A DNA stretch of 12,286 nucleotides, from the NCBI GenBank assembly GCA_036380435.1, contig DASVES010000510.1:1-12286 (forward strand), given 5' to 3'. The DNA is from DASQDT01 sp036380435. GTDB taxonomy: Bacteria; Acidobacteriota; Blastocatellia; Pyrinomonadales; Pyrinomonadaceae. Shown piece after piece: positions 6,941-12,286 of this stretch (position 1 is the stretch's first letter; each line of letters opens with the position of its first letter). The notes below the pieces were generated by a model that was not told the origin of the DNA, did not search any database, and was given only the letters and a program-made list of their open reading frames with translations. The position numbers and the translations under genes were made by a program.

Positions 6941-7425
6941 GCTTACTGAGTTAGAACGATTAAGCGGATTTACTTTCGCCGGCTGAACGGGGGGCCGGCT
7001 GCTTCGGAACAGGCCGGCAAGTATAACACGCGGCCGCGCCGGGCCTCCCACACGCCCCGCCCGGCCGCGCGTCCTCTTCCCTCCCGCACCTACACGCTCG
7101 CCACGCTTTGAAGTTCCGCCGAGCGCGGTCACAAATGTGGACGGAAGTTCAGGACACCGAACGACACCGAACCTTGACACTTACTCAACAGGCAAAGTCT
7201 TGCCGAGGGAGCACAGCCTGTCCTACAATCGCCTCGAAACGGACAGCTAAGGAGTCTCCCCGGCCCCGCTTTTTTTAAAGCCTCGTGAAACAACCGAAAG
7301 GTCTTCGGCCGCCATCCTAGCGGCAACCGCAGACCAACGCTTGTGGGCCGCGCCCCGGCGCGAAGGTTCTACACGATTCCCCACTTCGGCCAGGCCCGGA
7401 GCGACCATATCAGGAGGGTTTACCT
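6941..7425. promoter_or_regulatory. Divergent intergenic control region between gspF and the first VWA gene
   Basis: No credible gene lies in these 485 bp. Near gspF there are three GCCGGC boxes (6978-6983, 6994-6999, 7013-7018), the first two extended to GCCGGCTG and 16 bp apart. A TATACT-like element sits near 7019-7025 on the minus strand but has no convincing -35 box. The middle holds the tandem repeat and promoter candidates listed separately. The stretch 7230-7411 is the probable 5' leader of the VWA gene. It contains short hairpins: GCTTT/AAAGC around 7269-7282, CCGAA/TTCGG near 7295-7309, and GCCGC/GCGGC near 7310-7325. I could not match the leader to a known riboswitch class. Confidence 0.5.
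7153..7229 (+). promoter_or_regulatory. Tandem 10-bp repeat and promoter candidates for the first VWA gene
   Basis: GACACCGAAC occurs twice in direct tandem (7153-7162 and 7163-7172), exactly one helical turn apart. It is followed one base later by a perfect TTGACA (7174-7179). No good -10 box stands 16-18 bp after TTGACA, as would fit an activator-dependent promoter. A second candidate is TTGCCG (7200-7205), 18 bp, TACAAT (7224-7229), which has a better -10 box. Either would drive the plus-strand VWA gene with a leader of about 190-215 nt. These are by-eye assignments. Confidence 0.4.
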
Positions 7426-8529
7426 ATGAGAGATCGGCGCCGGAGAGTCTTCACTAGCATCGCGCTCGTCTCCTTGATCGCCGCCGCCGTCGCCTCAAAC
7501 GCGCCCGCCGCCCCCATCGTCCCGCAGACGGCCCCCACGCAGGAACAGAAAGCCGGACAGACCACCGCCGCCCCGACGCCCGACACCTCCAACGCGAAGA
7601 CAACGAACAAGACGGCCACGCCCGCGTCGAACCCCGCGGCCGACTCGCGCCCGGCCTCCGGCCCCATGGTCGGCGTCAATCAGGACGACCGCCACATCGT
7701 CAACGCCGACCTCATCACGCTGACCGTGACGGTGACGGACACCTACGGCCGCTTCGTCACGGGCCTCGGCCAGAAGGCCTTTACCATTCTCGACGACAAG
7801 ACCGAGCAGGAGATCGCCTACTTCTCGGACGAGGACGCGCCCGTCTCTCTGGGCGTCATCTTCGACGTGTCAGGCTCGATGAGCGGCGAGAAGATCAAGA
7901 AGGCGCGCGAGGCCCTCGCCCGCTTCGTAGACACCAGTCATCAGGGCGACGAATATTTCCTCATCGGCTTCAACTCCCGCGCCCAGCTCCTCCTGAACAA
8001 GACGCGCGACTCCGACGCCATGCTCGATAAGCTGACCTTCGTCGAGACGAAGGGGATGACGGCGCTCTACGACGCCGCCTACCTCGGCGTCGAGAAGGTG
8101 ACGCGCGGCACGCACGAGAAGAAGGCGGTGCTGCTCATCAGCGACGGTCAGGACAACAGTTCCCGCTACACCTTCTCCGAGCTGAAGCGGCTGCTCAAGG
8201 AGACTGATGTCATCATCTACTCCGTCGGGATCGTCACCGACGGCGACGACGGCACGCTCGGCATAGGGGGCCGCGCCATCCTCGAAGAACTGTCCGGCGT
8301 CTCCGGCGGCAAGGCGTTCTTCCCATCGTCCGCCGCCGAACTGAACGACACCTTCGAGCGCATCGCGCTGGAGCTGCGGACGCAATACTCCATCGGCTAC
8401 CGCCCCTCGAACTTCGCCAACGACGGCCGCTGGCACAAGCTCAAGGTCAGGGTTCAGCCCCCGCGCGGCATGTCGCGTCTCTTCGTCCGCGCCAAAGAGG
8501 GCTACTTCGCCGTCACGAATCCGAAATAA
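7426..8529 (+). CDS. Secreted VWA-domain protein, 'VWFA-related Acidobacterial domain' type
   Basis: This 367-aa protein has a basic N-terminus and hydrophobic signal segment (residues 8-29, ending ASNAPAAP). A Pro/Thr/Ala-rich linker (30-80) and a small beta-rich region follow (about 90-135; LITLTVTVTDTYGRFVTGL, FTILDDKTEQEIAYF). Then comes a VWA domain (about 140-320). The MIDAS metal site is complete: DVSGSMS (Asp147, Ser149, Ser151), Thr212 in KGMTALYDA, and Asp240 in ISDGQDN. The ending TQYSIGYRPSN, followed by the RVQPPRG and KEGYF strands, is characteristic of the TIGR03436 family, which is expanded in Acidobacteria. Its biochemical role is unknown. A divalent-cation-dependent adhesion or scaffold function outside the cytoplasm is inferred. 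A perfect AGGAGG (7412-7417) sits 8 nt before the ATG, the strongest ribosome site in the window, suggesting high expression. It reads divergently from the secretion cluster and could be one of its substrates, but nothing proves this. Confidence 0.93.
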   Translation: MRDRRRRVFTSIALVSLIAAAVASNAPAAPIVPQTAPTQEQKAGQTTAAPTPDTSNAKTTNKTATPASNPAADSRPASGPMVGVNQDDRHIVNADLITLTVTVTDTYGRFVTGLGQKAFTILDDKTEQEIAYFSDEDAPVSLGVIFDVSGSMSGEKIKKAREALARFVDTSHQGDEYFLIGFNSRAQLLLNKTRDSDAMLDKLTFVETKGMTALYDAAYLGVEKVTRGTHEKKAVLLISDGQDNSSRYTFSELKRLLKETDVIIYSVGIVTDGDDGTLGIGGRAILEELSGVSGGKAFFPSSAAELNDTFERIALELRTQYSIGYRPSNFANDGRWHKLKVRVQPPRGMSRLFVRAKEGYFAVTNPK

Positions 8530-8602
8530 GAGGTCAGAGATTAGAGGTTGGAGGTCAGTGAAAGACGGATGAGTTTTTACTAACCTCCAACCTCTGACCT
8601 CT
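8529..8602. repeat. Heptamer-based inverted repeat overlapping the stop of the first VWA gene, possible terminator
   Basis: Starting at the last base of the TAA stop, the plus strand carries four 7-nt units in a row (8530-8557): GAGGTCA, GAGATTA, GAGGTTG, GAGGTCA. The opposite arm (8580-8602) reads, on the minus strand, GAGGTCA, GAGGTTG, GAGGTTA. The arms can pair over about 22 nt with one 7-nt bulge and a single mismatch, leaving a loop of about 21 nt that includes a T-run. A mixed TATATCTTT tail follows the stem, so termination is possible but not classical. Confidence 0.7.
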
Positions 8603-8885
8603 ATATCTTTGGCAACTGCGGGCGGCCCGAGGGCATCTTTTGAGGTGCGCGCAAGCCGAACGCGCGGTGGTCGCGTCCGACCGAAGTTTTTGTACTTTGC
8701 CCCGGCAACGCCGAAGCCTTCGGATAAGGTCAGGCAATACGGGCGAGCGCCCGTCGAGAGGCTCGCTCCCGGTCGGCGGGAGACGGGGTCGCCCGGCGGG
8801 CGCTTACTAACGATGGGGGCTTCGCTTCCGGGGCGGCGGCGGGGCTATACTGCTGAAACGGCCCCCAGCGGAGGTGTTCACAGAC
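8603..8885. promoter_or_regulatory. Intergenic region upstream of the second VWA gene with a TATACT box
   Basis: I see no credible gene in these bases, which with the preceding repeat make a gap of 356 bp. Two short perfect hairpins occur: CCGAA/TTCGG (8711-8723) and CGGGC/GCCCG (8740-8753). A TATACT box (8846-8851) lies where a -10 element would be expected for the next gene, giving a leader of roughly 30 nt. The -35 position has only weak matches (around TTCGCT 8821-8826, spacing 19). The ribosome site GGAGGT is at 8870-8875. Confidence 0.35.
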
Positions 8886-10190
8886 ATGAAGCAACGAGAG
8901 GTTCGCACGAACGCGACGGCACGTTTTCGGCCATCGCTCCTGATTCTCTTCGCGCTGGCCGCGGCACTCCTCCCCGCGCCGTCCGGCGCTGCGCGTCCGC
9001 CGCAGGGCGCGGCCGACGGACGGCCCCGGCGCGCCTCCACCACCGCCAACGCGCAGACTCAGCAAACGCGGCCCACCAACACCCCCACCCCGCAGCCCGC
9101 GAAGACTTCCACGCCCCGCCCGACGCCGACGCCCGACGACGACGACGAGCCGCCGCCGCCGCGCCCCAGACTTCAGACTTCGCCCGGCGTCACGGCCACG
9201 CCGACGCCCGACCCCAACGCCGCGGCCGGTCAGGAGATCGGCGACGACGAGACCATCACCATCGACACGCGTCTCGTCAACCTCAACGTCCGCGTCGTTG
9301 ACCGCGACAACCGCCCCATCAAGGACGTGCGTAAGGAAGACTTCAAAGTCTTCGACAACAACGTGCCCCAGACGGTCGAGTTCTTCGAGACGCGCGAGGT
9401 GCCCATCAGCTACGGCGTCGTGGTGGACAACTCCGGCTCCCTGCGCGGCCAGATCAATCAGGTCATCGACGCCAGCAAGACCATTCTGGAGAGCAACCGC
9501 GAGGGCGACGAGACGTTCATCGTCCGCTTCGTCTCCTCCGACGAGATCAAGATTTTGCAGGACTGGACGGCCAACAAGCAGGACTTGTTCGACGCCGTCG
9601 ATGACATGTTCGTCGAGGGCGGGCAGACGGCCGTCATCGACGCCGTGATGCTCGCCACCGAACACGCCTCCGAGCGCCGCAAGGGCAACGACCTCGAAGA
9701 CAAGCGCCGCCGCGCCCTCATCCTCGTCACCGACGGCGAAGACCGCGCCAGCTTCTATAAGGAGCGCGACCTCTTCGAGTCGATGAAGGAGCGGGACGTG
9801 CAGATTTTCGTCATCGGCTTCGTCAACGAGCTGGAGCGCGAGGGCGGCATCATCAAGAAGTCGAAGCGCGAGAAGGCCGTCGGCCTGCTCGACCGCATGG
9901 CCAAGGAGACAGGCGGGCGCGCCTTCTATCCAACCTCGCTCTCGGATTTACCCGGCATCGCCCTCGAAATCACGAAGGACATGCGGACGCAGTTCGTGCT
10001 CGGCTACGTCCCGTCGAACCCGGCGCCCCCCGGCGAGTTCCGCCCCGTGCGCGTCCAGGTGGCCAACGCTCCGGGAGGCGAGAAGCGCATCGCCATCACC
10101 CGCGCCGGCTACACCGCCCAGCGCGGCAGCAGCAGCGGTGGCGCCCCCGCCACACAGCGGCCCAACGGGCGCCCGACGCAGAAACCTTAG
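8886..10190 (+). CDS. Second secreted VWA-domain protein, 'VWFA-related Acidobacterial domain' type
   Basis: This 434-aa protein carries a signal peptide (residues about 14-36, PSLLILFALAAALLPAPSGAA) and a long Thr/Pro-rich linker with an acidic-proline block (about 50-115; PTPTPDDDDEPPPP). A beta region follows (RLVNLNVRVVDRDNRPIKDV, FKVFDNNVPQTVEFF), then a VWA domain (about 172-370). The MIDAS residues are Asp181, Ser183 and Ser185 (DNSGSL), Thr248 in GGQTAVIDA, and Asp283 in TDGED. The signature end TQFVLGYVPSN is followed by GEFRPVRVQV and a basic, Gly/Ser/Pro-rich tail (410-434). The start ATG 8886 is preferred over an in-frame GTG at 8874, because that GTG overlaps the GGAGGT ribosome site and ATG sits 10 nt after it. 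It has the same domain order as the upstream VWA gene but is clearly divergent, with an insertion around residues 262-272 and a longer linker. Its function is unknown; an extracytoplasmic binding or scaffold role is inferred. A very long hairpin follows the stop. Confidence 0.93.
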   Translation: MKQREVRTNATARFRPSLLILFALAAALLPAPSGAARPPQGAADGRPRRASTTANAQTQQTRPTNTPTPQPAKTSTPRPTPTPDDDDEPPPPRPRLQTSPGVTATPTPDPNAAAGQEIGDDETITIDTRLVNLNVRVVDRDNRPIKDVRKEDFKVFDNNVPQTVEFFETREVPISYGVVVDNSGSLRGQINQVIDASKTILESNREGDETFIVRFVSSDEIKILQDWTANKQDLFDAVDDMFVEGGQTAVIDAVMLATEHASERRKGNDLEDKRRRALILVTDGEDRASFYKERDLFESMKERDVQIFVIGFVNELEREGGIIKKSKREKAVGLLDRMAKETGGRAFYPTSLSDLPGIALEITKDMRTQFVLGYVPSNPAPPGEFRPVRVQVANAPGGEKRIAITRAGYTAQRGSSSGGAPATQRPNGRPTQKP

Positions 10191-10196
10191 CGGAGC

Positions 10197-10280
10197 GGGC
10201 AGGGGGTAAAGGGGAAGGGGTAAGGGAGAAGACACATGCTTCTCCCTTACCCCTTCCCCTTTACCCCCTGCCCCCTTTTT
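10197..10280. terminator. Perfect 35-bp inverted repeat between convergent genes, bidirectional terminator
   Basis: The arms 10197-10231 and 10239-10273 are perfectly complementary over 35 bp with a 7-nt loop (ACACATG). A T5 run follows at 10276-10280. The structure fills the 88-bp gap between the convergent VWA gene (stop at 10190) and the small membrane protein gene (stop at 10279). The arm is purine-rich, with about 7-nt periodicity (GGGGTAA, AGGGGAA, GGGGTAA, GGGAGAA). Four G-runs (G5, G4, G4, G3 with 2-4-nt spacers, 10202-10226) fit the G-quadruplex pattern. Because the repeat is palindromic, both convergent transcripts carry the same G-rich arm. Confidence 0.85.
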
Positions 10281-10617
10281 ATTTCGCCGGCATGAGCGTG
10301 ATGCGCCAGGCGATGAAGGCGATGAAGGCGAGCATGAAGACGAGGATGGCGACGACGATGGGGTCGAGATAGAAGATGCGCGCGCCGGTGCGTTCCTCCT
10401 CGACGAGTCGCTCCGGAAGGTTGAGCGCGGCGGTGTTGACGCGGATGGTGTCGTCGTTGACGGGCAGCCCTTCGGGCACGGCCTGATGCATCTTGTCGGC
10501 CGCGGCCGTCTCTTCGAGCGGGGCGAGACGCGCTGAAAGCTCGGCCGTCTCTTTCTTCCCGCGCCGCTTGCCAAACTTATAGCGCCGTTTGTGCTGAGTG
10601 TTCTCCGTCACAGCCAT
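10279..10617 (-). CDS. Small single-span membrane protein of unknown function, coupled to the CorA gene
   Basis: I do not recognise a family for this 112-aa protein. It has a strongly basic N-terminus (residues 10-22, KRRYKFGKRRGKK), then a polar, mostly acidic middle (about 23-80), and one clear C-terminal membrane span (about 85-105; PIVVAILVFMLAFIAFIAW) followed by a short tail. There is no signal peptide. The layout suggests a tail-anchored-like protein with the basic region in the cytoplasm. Its ATG overlaps the end of the corA gene by 10 nt, so translation is very probably coupled and the two products made together. It could be an accessory or regulatory subunit of the transporter, which is inference from the overlap alone. 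Codon use and GC look like the neighbours. Confidence 0.75.
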   Translation of the reverse strand: MAVTENTQHKRRYKFGKRRGKKETAELSARLAPLEETAAADKMHQAVPEGLPVNDDTIRVNTAALNLPERLVEEERTGARIFYLDPIVVAILVFMLAFIAFIAWRITLMPAK

Positions 10618-11579
10618 TTAATCTTCCTCAGGTAGAAGTATAGCCCGAGCGCCGTCGCCATCATCCACAGCAGGGCGAAGACGTAGCCGAAGCGCCATTT
10701 CAGCTCCGGCATGAAGTCGAAGTTCATGCCGTAGATGCCGGCGATGAGCGTGGCCGACATCAGGATGGTCGAGATCGAGGTCAGCCGCTTCATCACCACG
10801 TTCATGCGGTTGCCGGAGACGGACAGGTAGGCGTCCATCGTCGAGCCGAGCATGTCGCGCAGGTTGTCGATGGTGTCGGCGACGCGGATGATGTGGTCGA
10901 ACACGTCCTGAAAGTAGACGTGTGTCTCGCGCGCGAAGATGGGCTGCTCGCGCCGGAGCATGGTGTTGAAAACGTCGCGCAGGGGGGTGATGGAGCGGCG
11001 CAGATAGAGGAGCTGCTTCTTGAAGCGGAAGATGTCTTGAATCGACTCCTGCTGGAAGTCGGCGAAGATGCGGTCTTCGAGGTCGTCCATGCGCTCGCTG
11101 ATGATGTCTAAGAGCGGCAGGTAGTCGTCCACGATGGCGTCTATCGTGAGGTAGGCCAGAAGGCCCGAGCCGTGCTCGGCGCGGTCGGTCCACTCGCCCC
11201 ACAGGCGGCGGGCCGTCTCGACGGCGCGGATGGGCCGGCTGTGGACGGTGACGAGGAAATTTTTGCCGAGGAAGATGTTCAGCTCGCGCAGTTCGAGGTC
11301 GTCGTGCTCGCCCGTGAGTTCCGCTTCGTAGAGGACGATGAAGTAGTAGCCGGGGAACTCTTCGATCTTCGGGCGCTGATGCGCGTTGCGACAGTCTTCG
11401 ATGGAGAGCGGGTGGAAGTTGAACTCCTGAGCCAGCTCCATGAAGTCTTCGCTCGTCGGGTCGGACACGTCGGCCCAGACGATGTTCCGCTCGTTCTCGC
11501 AGAAGTCGCTGAGTTCGGCCGCCGGGAAGTCGTGGTCGAACTTCTTCGTGTCGCTGTGCAGGCAAGTGGTCGTAATCAC
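10608..11579 (-). CDS. corA: CorA-family magnesium/divalent cation channel
   Basis: This 323-aa protein is a pentameric inner-membrane channel for Mg2+ (or Co2+/Ni2+). The cytoplasmic N-terminal domain (1-about 240) includes WADVSDPTSEDF, the helix region HPLSIEDCRNAHQRPKIEEF and YYFIVLYEAEL, and later the long stalk-helix segment LEDRIFADFQQ with RRSITPLRDV. Two membrane spans close the protein (about 266-283 and 298-315). The diagnostic GMN motif, YGMNFDFMPEL, is at 284-286, where it forms the ion-selectivity loop. The length matches the family. The start is GTG (11577-11579). AAGGAGGA lies upstream, but about 14 nt away, a longer spacing than usual, and no better start codon is in frame. 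Its stop overlaps the start of a small membrane protein gene. Metal specificity cannot be read from sequence. Confidence 0.95.
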   Translation of the reverse strand: MITTTCLHSDTKKFDHDFPAAELSDFCENERNIVWADVSDPTSEDFMELAQEFNFHPLSIEDCRNAHQRPKIEEFPGYYFIVLYEAELTGEHDDLELRELNIFLGKNFLVTVHSRPIRAVETARRLWGEWTDRAEHGSGLLAYLTIDAIVDDYLPLLDIISERMDDLEDRIFADFQQESIQDIFRFKKQLLYLRRSITPLRDVFNTMLRREQPIFARETHVYFQDVFDHIIRVADTIDNLRDMLGSTMDAYLSVSGNRMNVVMKRLTSISTILMSATLIAGIYGMNFDFMPELKWRFGYVFALLWMMATALGLYFYLRKIKWL

Positions 11580-11618
11580 GACTCGTCGTTCGTCCTCCTT
11601 CGCTCGCGTGCTCTTTCG

Positions 11619-11626
11619 AGTATACT
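11619..11626. promoter_or_regulatory. Palindromic AGTATACT, possible shared -10 element of divergent promoters
   Basis: AGTATACT is its own reverse complement, so it offers TATACT on both strands, in the 124-bp gap between corA (minus) and the membrane-protein gene (plus). The -35 matches on either side are weak (for example TTCGCT 11599-11604, 16 bp spacing, on the plus strand). A TAAAAT at 11651-11656 is an alternative plus-strand -10 box. Confidence 0.3.
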
Positions 11627-11703
11627 TGCTCCGCGCGAATTTTGGACGGGTAAAATCGCGGGGCCGACGGCGCGCCGGCTCTCGCGCCAGTCGGGAGACT
11701 CTA

Positions 11704-12286
11704 TTGCGGACGCTTAGACGCTCAGTGCAAGAGTACGCGCGCGGCGTGGCGGGCGGGCTGCTGTTCAGCCTGCCGCTGCTCTACACGATGGAGGTGTGGT
11801 GGGCCGGCTTCACCGCGCACCCTTTGCGTCTCGCCATCTACGTCGCCGCCACCTTCGTTCTTCTTCTGGGCTACAACGAGTTCGCGGGTCTGCGGCGCGA
11901 CACCAGCTTCGTGGAGGTCGCCATTGACTCGGTCGAGGAGATGGGCCTCGGTCTGTTGATCGCGGCCGTCATGCTGTGGCTGCTGGGGCGCCTGACGACG
12001 GAGATGCCCGCGACCGAGGCTTTGGGGAAGATCGTCATCGAGGCGATGACGGTCGCCATCGGCGTCTCGGTCGGCACGGCGCAGTTCGGCGCGGTCGAGG
12101 ACGAGGACAAGGGCGCGGGCGGCGGCGACGAATCTGCGGGCGGGACTGAGGGCGGCGACGAGGTGGGAGCCGTGCGCCACTTCGGCGGGCAGGTCGCCGT
12201 CTCGCTGTGCGGCGCGGTGCTGTTCGCGGCCAACCTCGCGCCGACCGAGGAGATCGTCCAGATCGCCATCGAAATATCGGCGTGGC
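11704..12286 (+). CDS. Multi-pass membrane protein resembling TIGR02587/DUF2391, cut by window end
   Basis: An open frame of 194 codons runs off the right edge. The N-terminus (MRTLRRSVQEYARGVAGG) is followed by a hydrophobic span with LLFSLPLLYTMEVWW. Next are a second span (RLAIYVAATFVLLLGYNEF), a third (MGLGLLIAAVMLWLLGRL), a weakly hydrophobic stretch (IVIEAMTVAIGVSVGTAQFGA), an acidic Gly-rich loop (VEDEDKGAGGGDE and beyond, about residues 120-145) and a further span (VAVSLCGAVLFAANLAP). The combination of EYARGVAGGLLF, YTMEVWW and the ANLAPTEEI stretch is what I recall of the TIGR02587/DUF2391 putative integral membrane family, whose function is unknown. The start is TTG at 11704, preceded 6 nt away by GGGAG. 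GTG 11725 is an alternative without a ribosome site and would shorten the first helix. It is transcribed divergently from corA; no functional link is evident. Confidence 0.75.
   Translation, partial: MRTLRRSVQEYARGVAGGLLFSLPLLYTMEVWWAGFTAHPLRLAIYVAATFVLLLGYNEFAGLRRDTSFVEVAIDSVEEMGLGLLIAAVMLWLLGRLTTEMPATEALGKIVIEAMTVAIGVSVGTAQFGAVEDEDKGAGGGDESAGGTEGGDEVGAVRHFGGQVAVSLCGAVLFAANLAPTEEIVQIAIEISAW

Noticed and set aside
6978..7018. Three GCCGGC boxes as a possible operator
   Set aside because: The spacing is irregular (16 and 19 bp), and GCCGGC is frequent by chance in DNA of this composition. Mentioned in the intergenic entry only.
6941..7180. N-terminal extension of gspF by 80 residues
   Set aside because: The residues are basic low-complexity sequence without a ribosome site. 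The recognisable GspF N-terminus begins at ATG 6940.
7129..7326. Open frame of 65 codons on the minus strand within the divergent region
   Set aside because: It has no ribosome site and no family resemblance, and it lies across the proposed plus-strand promoter and leader. It looks like a chance open frame in GC-rich DNA.
7260..7411. Leader as a cyclic-di-GMP (GEMM) or cobalamin riboswitch
   Set aside because: Some short strings look similar (for example CCGAAAGG), but the conserved cores and receptor helices of those classes are not present.
455..10273. Inverted repeats as a CRISPR array or insertion-sequence ends
   Set aside because: There are no regular repeat-spacer units, no cas genes, no transposase and no target duplications. 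The repeats are short, purine-rich hairpins.
11722..12269. Minus-strand open frames opposite the right-hand membrane protein gene
   Set aside because: They are Arg/Ala/His-rich shadow translations. The plus-strand frame has coherent membrane spans and family resemblance.

Overview
The window is GC-rich, gene-dense bacterial DNA. It most likely comes from an acidobacterium. The strongest hint is the pair of tandem secreted proteins of the 'VWFA-related Acidobacterial domain' type (TIGR03436 family). The secretin with a C-terminal cohesin-like domain is compatible with this. The phylum call is an inference from family membership; no rRNA or other phylogenetic marker is present.

Layout. (A) 1-6940, minus strand, reads right to left as a type II secretion / type IV pilus-like assembly cluster. 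It holds an inner-membrane platform protein (gspF/pilC, 5711-6940), an assembly ATPase (gspE/pilB, 3915-5663), a large secretin carrying N-terminal TPR-like and C-terminal cohesin-like regions (gspD, 542-3217), and a pseudopilin that runs off the left edge (1-518). No retraction ATPase (pilT) is visible, so I prefer the secretion-system reading. Between the ATPase and secretin genes sits a HicB/HicA toxin-antitoxin pair. Its hicB looks intact, but hicA carries an in-frame TAA at codon 5. A plausible sigma70-type promoter between hicA and the secretin would let gspD and the pseudopilin be transcribed independently.

(B) 6941-7425 is a 485-bp divergent control region. It contains a 10-bp tandem repeat abutting a TTGACA box, a TTGCCG-18-TACAAT promoter candidate, and a long, potentially structured 5' leader. 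(C) 7426-10190, plus strand, holds two secreted von Willebrand factor A proteins. They share a layout (signal peptide, Pro/Thr/Ala-rich linker, VWA domain with MIDAS motif) but are clearly divergent. (D) 10279-11579, minus strand, holds a CorA-type metal-ion channel whose stop overlaps the start of a small single-membrane-span protein of unknown function. (E) 11704 to the right edge, plus strand, holds a multi-pass membrane protein resembling the TIGR02587/DUF2391 family, cut by the window end.

A recurring non-coding theme links the regions. Purine-rich units with about 7-nt periodicity are arranged as inverted arms at three places: inside the pseudopilin leader (455-508), right at the stop of the first VWA gene (8529-8602), and in the convergent gap after the second VWA gene (10197-10273). 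The last is a perfect 35-bp stem with G-quadruplex potential in both transcripts. I found no complete, clearly new defence or mobile system. The most unusual items are the broken hicA inside a secretion operon, the heptamer inverted-repeat family, and the CorA-coupled small membrane protein.
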